64,000 nucleotides of DNA from an uncultured Lachnospiraceae bacterium. Lineage in GTDB: Bacteria > Bacillota > Clostridia > Lachnospirales > Lachnospiraceae. The notes under the pieces were generated by a model, which saw nothing but the letters and a program-made list of their open reading frames with translations, did not search any database and had not been told where the DNA came from. Positions 63,695-64,000 of this stretch are shown here, piece by piece; position 1 is the stretch's first letter, and every line of letters starts with the position of its first letter. The position numbers and the translations under genes were made by a program. The stretch is taken from assembly GCA_905233695.1 (NCBI GenBank), contig CAJODN010000004.1, positions 55,582 to 119,581 of the forward strand, read 5' to 3'.

Positions 63695-64000
63695 CTACTT
63701 ATTCTTATTCACTATCCTCGTCTGATAAGATCCGTCCTCAATATTAATATATCTCACAAACAGCGACACCTTATTATCTTCGTTAAGGTTGTCCCAGAGA
63801 AGCTTTGTATATTCATCGATGTCATCTGTCACATCAACAAGCTTAGGTTCGCCTTCGAAGCTTGGAAGCGGACTTCCGTCACCCATATATGTATGAATGA
63901 AGTGACCTTCGCCATCTTTCGGATTCTCATATGCAAATGTGTATCTGTTGCATGATGCATTGTCACCGTTATTGCTCTTAAGAATAGACATAGCGTAATT
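63695..64000 (-). CDS. PurO-like IMP cyclohydrolase, C-terminal part (cut by window edge)
   Basis: An open frame entering from the right edge (NYAMSILKSN) and ending at 63695; the internal ATG at 63991 is not the true start. SCNRYTFAYENPKDGEGHF, GSPLPSFEGEPKLVDV and NKVSLFVRYI match the end of the IMP cyclohydrolase family first described in archaea (PurO) and common in Lachnospiraceae. It would close FAICAR to IMP. The stop lies 11 bp before the AICAR formyltransferase, so they are co-transcribed. Confidence 0.82.
   Translation of the reverse strand, partial: NYAMSILKSNNGDNASCNRYTFAYENPKDGEGHFIHTYMGDGSPLPSFEGEPKLVDVTDDIDEYTKLLWDNLNEDNKVSLFVRYINIEDGSYQTRIVNKNK

Overview
The window is a dense, moderately AT-rich stretch of bacterial core chromosome. 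Gene content and order point to a clostridial Firmicute, most likely Lachnospiraceae: a Bacillus-like order plsX-acpP-rnc-smc-ftsY-ylxM-ffh-rpsP-khpA-rimM-trmD-rplS-ylqF-rnhB-ylqG-ylqH, indolepyruvate ferredoxin oxidoreductase genes, separate AICAR formyltransferase and PurO-like IMP cyclohydrolase genes, a CIRCE-controlled groESL, and an orphan flagellar-type FliK/FlhB-like pair. No rRNA, tRNA, prophage, transposase or CRISPR array was found. Nearly every gene is on the minus strand; only tyrA-aroA, an AEC transporter and tmcAL are on plus.

Layout. 1-5.6 kb: isocitrate dehydrogenase (cut by the window edge), leuS and an EF-G-like GTPase. 5.8-9.7 kb: cstA, then divergent tyrA-aroA (aromatic amino acid synthesis). 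9.8-16.7 kb: a radical SAM enzyme, a double-ACT protein, two AMP-forming CoA ligases and iorAB, probably for interconversion of aromatic 2-oxoacids and aryl-acyl-CoAs. 16.8-24 kb: thrS, a SEC-C protein, an ABC exporter with a GldG-like fused permease, and purA. 24-27.5 kb: groESL and a lipase-like protein. 27.5-36.5 kb: CPBP protease, folate genes (folC, folP, fused folBK), parC/parE, a PRTase-like protein and dut. 36.5-44.7 kb: plsY, der, yraN, the FlhB-like and FliK-like proteins, rnhB, two signal peptidases, ylqF and rplS. 44.9-57.3 kb: the ribosome, SRP and chromosome cluster from trmD up to yceD-rpmF, with ilvA inserted between ftsY and ylxM. 57.3-64 kb: ackA, mgtC-like, AEC carrier, HdeD-like, tmcAL and two last-step purine genes.

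The most unusual signal lies between the genes. At least nine intergenic foldback elements (about 45-95 bp) share a skeleton: an outer helix ending in AG/CT, a single-base bulge (usually T), then an inner helix starting ACC/GGT. Their stems differ by compensatory changes. They sit 5-54 bp after stop codons and have no U-tract, so they are not ordinary intrinsic terminators. One copy (48499-48590) is inverted relative to the rest. They look like an undescribed REP/MITE-like or 3'-UTR RNA family. A second theme is the merging of an intrinsic terminator with the promoter of the next gene, seen ahead of leuS, purA and ylxM-ffh, arranged so that read-through RNA can form the terminator while newly started RNA loses all or part of its 5' arm.
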